NCBI RefSeq assembly: GCF_029892565.1
Contig: NZ_JARXVH010000013.1
Location: 124,001-188,000, forward strand
Direction of reading: 5' to 3'
From: Streptomyces pseudovenezuelae
GTDB taxonomy: Bacteria > Actinomycetota > Actinomycetes > Streptomycetales > Streptomycetaceae
DNA: 64,000 nt
Numbering within the stretch: the stretch's first letter is position 1; each line of letters starts with the position of its first letter. Below are positions 61,803 to 64,000 of the stretch, in pieces. Position numbers and translations under genes: made by a program. The notes under the pieces are model-generated. The model made no database searches, was not told where the DNA came from, and saw nothing but the letters and a program-made list of their open reading frames with translations.

Positions 61803-62429
61803 TCAGCCGTCGAGGAGCACCTTGAGGGTCGACTGCAGGTGGTGGTCGATGGCCGCGCACGCCGCCTGCGCGTCACCGGCGGCGAGGGCGTCCACGATGG
61901 CCTCGTGCTCGTCGAGCACCGCCTTCTGCCGGCCCTGCTGATTGAAGACGGCGACCACTCCTGCGCGGACCTGGCGGCTGCGCAGACCGTCGTAGTGGCG
62001 GTCCAGCAGGGTGTTGCCGACGGCCGACACCAGGGACGCGTGGAAGCGGTGGTCGACCGCGATGAACTCGCGGGCCTCCTCGGCGCCGGTGAGCACGCGT
62101 TGCCGTTCCAGCAGGGAGCGCAGTTCCTCCAGGGGCACCCGCTCGGCGGCGACGAGCCGCTCGGCCGCGTACCGCTCGACCATGCCGCGCAGCTCCATCA
62201 GCTCGCGGACCTCACGCCCCGTCAGGGAGGCCACCCGGGCTCCGCGCTTGGGCACGAGCTCGACCAGGTCCTCCGCGGCGAGCAGCAGCAGCGCCTCCCG
62301 GATGGGGGTGCGGGAGACACCGATACGATCGGCGAGCTCCTGCTCCGACAGGAAGGCCCCCTGCATCTCGGGGTCCGTCAGCACCGTGTCCTTGAGATAC
62401 GCGTAGGCCTTCTCCCGACCGGACGCCAC
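61803..62429 (-). CDS. GntR family regulator, FCD (FadR) type
   Basis: A 208-residue regulator. The winged HTH is FLSEQELADRIGVSRTPIRE and ALLLLAAEDLVELVPKRGAR. The FCD helical domain carries the metal-binding Asp/His set (VDHRFHASLVSAVGN, LDEHEAIVDALAAGD, AIDHHLQS). FCD regulators bind organic acids. An ATG at 62450 lies inside the operator itself, so GTG 62429 with GGGGG before it is preferred. It is convergent with the cupin gene and its operator matches the one in front of the transporter operon, so it is the likely repressor of the module. Confidence 0.9.
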   Translation of the reverse strand: MASGREKAYAYLKDTVLTDPEMQGAFLSEQELADRIGVSRTPIREALLLLAAEDLVELVPKRGARVASLTGREVRELMELRGMVERYAAERLVAAERVPLEELRSLLERQRVLTGAEEAREFIAVDHRFHASLVSAVGNTLLDRHYDGLRSRQVRAGVVAVFNQQGRQKAVLDEHEAIVDALAAGDAQAACAAIDHHLQSTLKVLLDG

Positions 62430-62446
62430 GGCAACCCCCAGACCTC

Positions 62447-62463
62447 GCATACAGTTTGTATAC
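62447..62463. promoter_or_regulatory. GntR-type operator, site 2
   Basis: GCATAC and GTATAC separated by AGTTT, overlapping the upstream ATG of the GntR gene, and matching the site at 59164-59180 in both arms and spacing. It implies autoregulation. Confidence 0.7.
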
Positions 62464-62568
62464 CGACGCTACCACGCGCGTTCCCGCGCGACAGCGGCCC
62501 GCGAACTCCTGGACCAGCGCCTTGGCGTCACGCCGCGCGGTCCCACTCACCCCCAAGGCTTGAATCGA

Positions 62569-62612
62569 CGATAACAAGACTCTGTTGTCATTGACAGCAG
62601 TGCCTGTTATCG
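62569..62612. promoter_or_regulatory. Candidate TetR operator and promoter
   Basis: CGATAACA at 62569-62576 and TGTTATCG at 62605-62612 are exact inverted copies. Between them lies the shorter pair CTGTTGTCA / TTGACAGCAG (62582-62600), which contains a TTGACA -35-like element. The TetR ATG follows only nine bases later, so the transcript may be leaderless or very short. Confidence 0.5.
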
Positions 62613-62620
62613 TTGACTAC

Positions 62621-63319
62621 ATGGATACGAGATCAGCGCTAATCGAAGCGGCGGCCGAGCTGCTCGCGCACTCCCCCAACGGCGACGTGTCGACTCGCGC
62701 GGTCAGTGAGGCCGCAGGCGTCCAACAGCCCGTGCTGTACCGGCTGTTCGGCGACAAGAACGGGCTGCTGCGAGCCACGGTCGACCACGTCTGGGACCAG
62801 TACCTGGGCAGCAAGCGGGCCGCCGAGAAGTCCCCGGACCCGCTGCAGGACCTGCGAGCGGGATGGGACAGCCACACCGCATTCGCGCTGGCGCACCCCA
62901 ACGCCTACAAGCTGATGTTCTCCTCGGCGCTGGGCGAGGAGCCCGAAGCCGCGGCGGAAGCCCTGCGCATCCTGCGCGAAGTCCTCGACCGGCTCGCCCG
63001 GCAGGGGCGCCTGCGCGTCGCACCGGACGTGGCCGCACGCATGGTCATGTCGGCCAACACCGGCGTCGCCCTCGCTCTGATCACGCGTCCCGCCCTGTAC
63101 CCGGACATGGGCCTCTCCGTCATGGTCCGCGACGCGATCCACGCGGCCATCCTCCTCGACCCGGCGGCGGACACCACAGCGAACGACGCACGACAGGCAG
63201 CGGCCACCACACTGCTGTCGTCCATGGACGAATTCACGCCCCAGCCCTTCACACCCGCCGAGTCCGCACTGCTCACACAGTGGCTGGACCAGCTCGCGGG
63301 ACCCGGCCGGAAGGGCTGA
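62621..63319 (+). CDS. TetR family transcriptional regulator
   Basis: A 232-residue repressor. The HTH is SALIEAAAELLAHSPNGDVS, TRAVSEAAGVQQPVLYRLFG and DKNGLLRATVDHVW. The C-terminal domain has HTAFALAHPNAYKLMFSSAL, typical of the TetR_C group next to SDR genes. It lies 56 bp upstream of an SDR in the same direction, and an inverted repeat overlaps its promoter, so it probably controls itself and that enzyme. No ribosome binding site is evident before ATG 62621. Confidence 0.9.
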   Translation: MDTRSALIEAAAELLAHSPNGDVSTRAVSEAAGVQQPVLYRLFGDKNGLLRATVDHVWDQYLGSKRAAEKSPDPLQDLRAGWDSHTAFALAHPNAYKLMFSSALGEEPEAAAEALRILREVLDRLARQGRLRVAPDVAARMVMSANTGVALALITRPALYPDMGLSVMVRDAIHAAILLDPAADTTANDARQAAATTLLSSMDEFTPQPFTPAESALLTQWLDQLAGPGRKG

Positions 63320-63375
63320 CCCTCGCGGGCCGCCCCCTCCCACTCCCCCAAATCGACACCATCGAAGGACACATC

Positions 63376-64000
63376 ATGAGCAGCAACACTTCCCGCGTCG
63401 CCCTCGTCACCGGCGCCTCCGGCGGTATCGGCCGCGCGGTCGCGGAGCGCCTCGCGGCGGACGGCATCGCCGTCGGCGTGCACTACGCCGGCAACAAGAC
63501 CAGGGCCGACGAGACGGTCGCCGCCATCACCTCGGCCGGCGGCAGGGCCGTCGCGGTGGGCGGTGACGTCGCCGACGAGCACGCCATGTCCGCTGCCTTC
63601 GACGCCGTGGAACGGGAGTTCGGCGGCCTCGACGTGGTCGTCAACACGGCCGGCATCATGCTGCTGTCGCCCATCGCGACCCTGGACCTCGACGATCTCG
63701 ACCGCATGCACCGCACCAACATCCGCGGCACCTTCGTCGTCTCCCAGCAGGCGGCCAGGCGCGTGCGCGGCGGAGGCGCGATCATCAACTTCTCCACGTC
63801 CGTCACCCGCCTCCAGTTCCCCGCCTACGGCGCCTACGTGGCGAGCAAGGGAGCCGTGGAGGCCATGACCCTCGTCCTGGCACGGGAGATGCGCGGCAAG
63901 GACATCACCGTCAACGCGGTGGCGCCCGGCCCGACCGCGACGCCGCTGTTCCTCGAGGGCAAGGACGAGGACACGATCGCGAACCTGTCCAAGGCGGCGC
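63376..64000 (+). CDS. SDR family oxidoreductase, cut by right edge
   Basis: 208 codons are visible before the window ends. TGASGGIG is at 12-19, NTAG replaces NNAG, and the catalytic Ser and Tyr-x3-Lys are in NFSTSVTRLQFPAYGAYVAS followed by KGAVEAM. ITVNAVAPGPTATPLF is the usual nicotinamide-contacting segment. The beta-2 region (GVHYAGNKTRADE) favours NADPH, as in 3-oxoacyl-ACP-reductase-like SDRs. GAAGGA stands six bases before ATG 63376. It follows a TetR gene and is probably its target. Confidence 0.92.
   Translation, partial: MSSNTSRVALVTGASGGIGRAVAERLAADGIAVGVHYAGNKTRADETVAAITSAGGRAVAVGGDVADEHAMSAAFDAVEREFGGLDVVVNTAGIMLLSPIATLDLDDLDRMHRTNIRGTFVVSQQAARRVRGGGAIINFSTSVTRLQFPAYGAYVASKGAVEAMTLVLAREMRGKDITVNAVAPGPTATPLFLEGKDEDTIANLSKAA

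Noticed and set aside
1..64000. tRNA genes, CRISPR arrays, prophage or integrase attachment sites
   Set aside because: No cloverleaf T-arm sequences, regular direct-repeat arrays, integrase genes or tRNA-end duplications were seen on either strand by eye.

Overview
This window looks like a chromosome-arm (accessory) segment from Streptomyces or a close relative. The DNA is very GC-rich with strong third-position G/C, GTG starts and GTGA/ATGA overlaps are frequent, and the families are typical of the genus: MmyB-type XRE regulators, SigJ-like ECF sigma factor, Eis acetyltransferase, GPP34, DUF6069, ROK and NarL-type two-component systems. No tRNA, rRNA or CRISPR array was seen.

Left part (1-13 kb) is a decayed landing zone. 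It carries fragments of IS701-, ISAs1-, IS110- and possibly IS5-type transposases, an asparagine-synthetase-like N-terminus and a broken SDR. Intact genes lie between them: MgtC, a CGNR regulator divergent from an epoxide hydrolase with a short coupled leader ORF, HutD, an SDR, DinB, RibD/VOC proteins and an I36 inhibitor. From 14.9 to 22.2 kb lies a ROK-controlled sugar ABC / ThuA / aldehyde dehydrogenase locus. Its regulator and one permease are intact, but the other permease, the binding protein, ThuA, the dehydrogenase and a hydroxyacid dehydrogenase relic are frameshifted or deleted. A matching operator lies before the binding-protein gene and before the dehydrogenase gene.

The middle (23-40 kb) holds a two-component system, GPP34 plus a secreted carboxylesterase, galU, and an intact FrcBCAK-like sugar operon (binding protein, permease, single-domain ATPase, kinase, LacI regulator). 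Then comes a MocR-DapA-MFS-P450 operon on the minus strand, whose P450 is broken by a 14-bp tandem duplication and a 1-nt loss. At 40.4 kb is a complete rpoA-like gene with no ribosomal-protein neighbours, probably a second copy of the RNA polymerase alpha subunit. This is the most striking item in the window.

The right part (42-64 kb) holds small secreted and membrane proteins, redox enzymes paired with divergent regulators (MarR/FMN reductase, TetR/SDR) with visible operators, a SigJ-like sigma factor with a DUF6069 gene, an Eis-like acetyltransferase and a DesKR-like pair. It also has a compact catabolic module (DUF2848, MHS transporter, nitrilase-like hydrolase, cupin, GntR/FCD regulator) tied together by a shared GCATAC-N5-GTATAC site. 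A TetR-SDR pair runs off the right edge. Several frameshifts lie in C or G runs, so sequencing error must be excluded for those; the 14-bp duplication and an inferred out-of-frame deletion of about a dozen codons in the binding protein look like genuine mutations.
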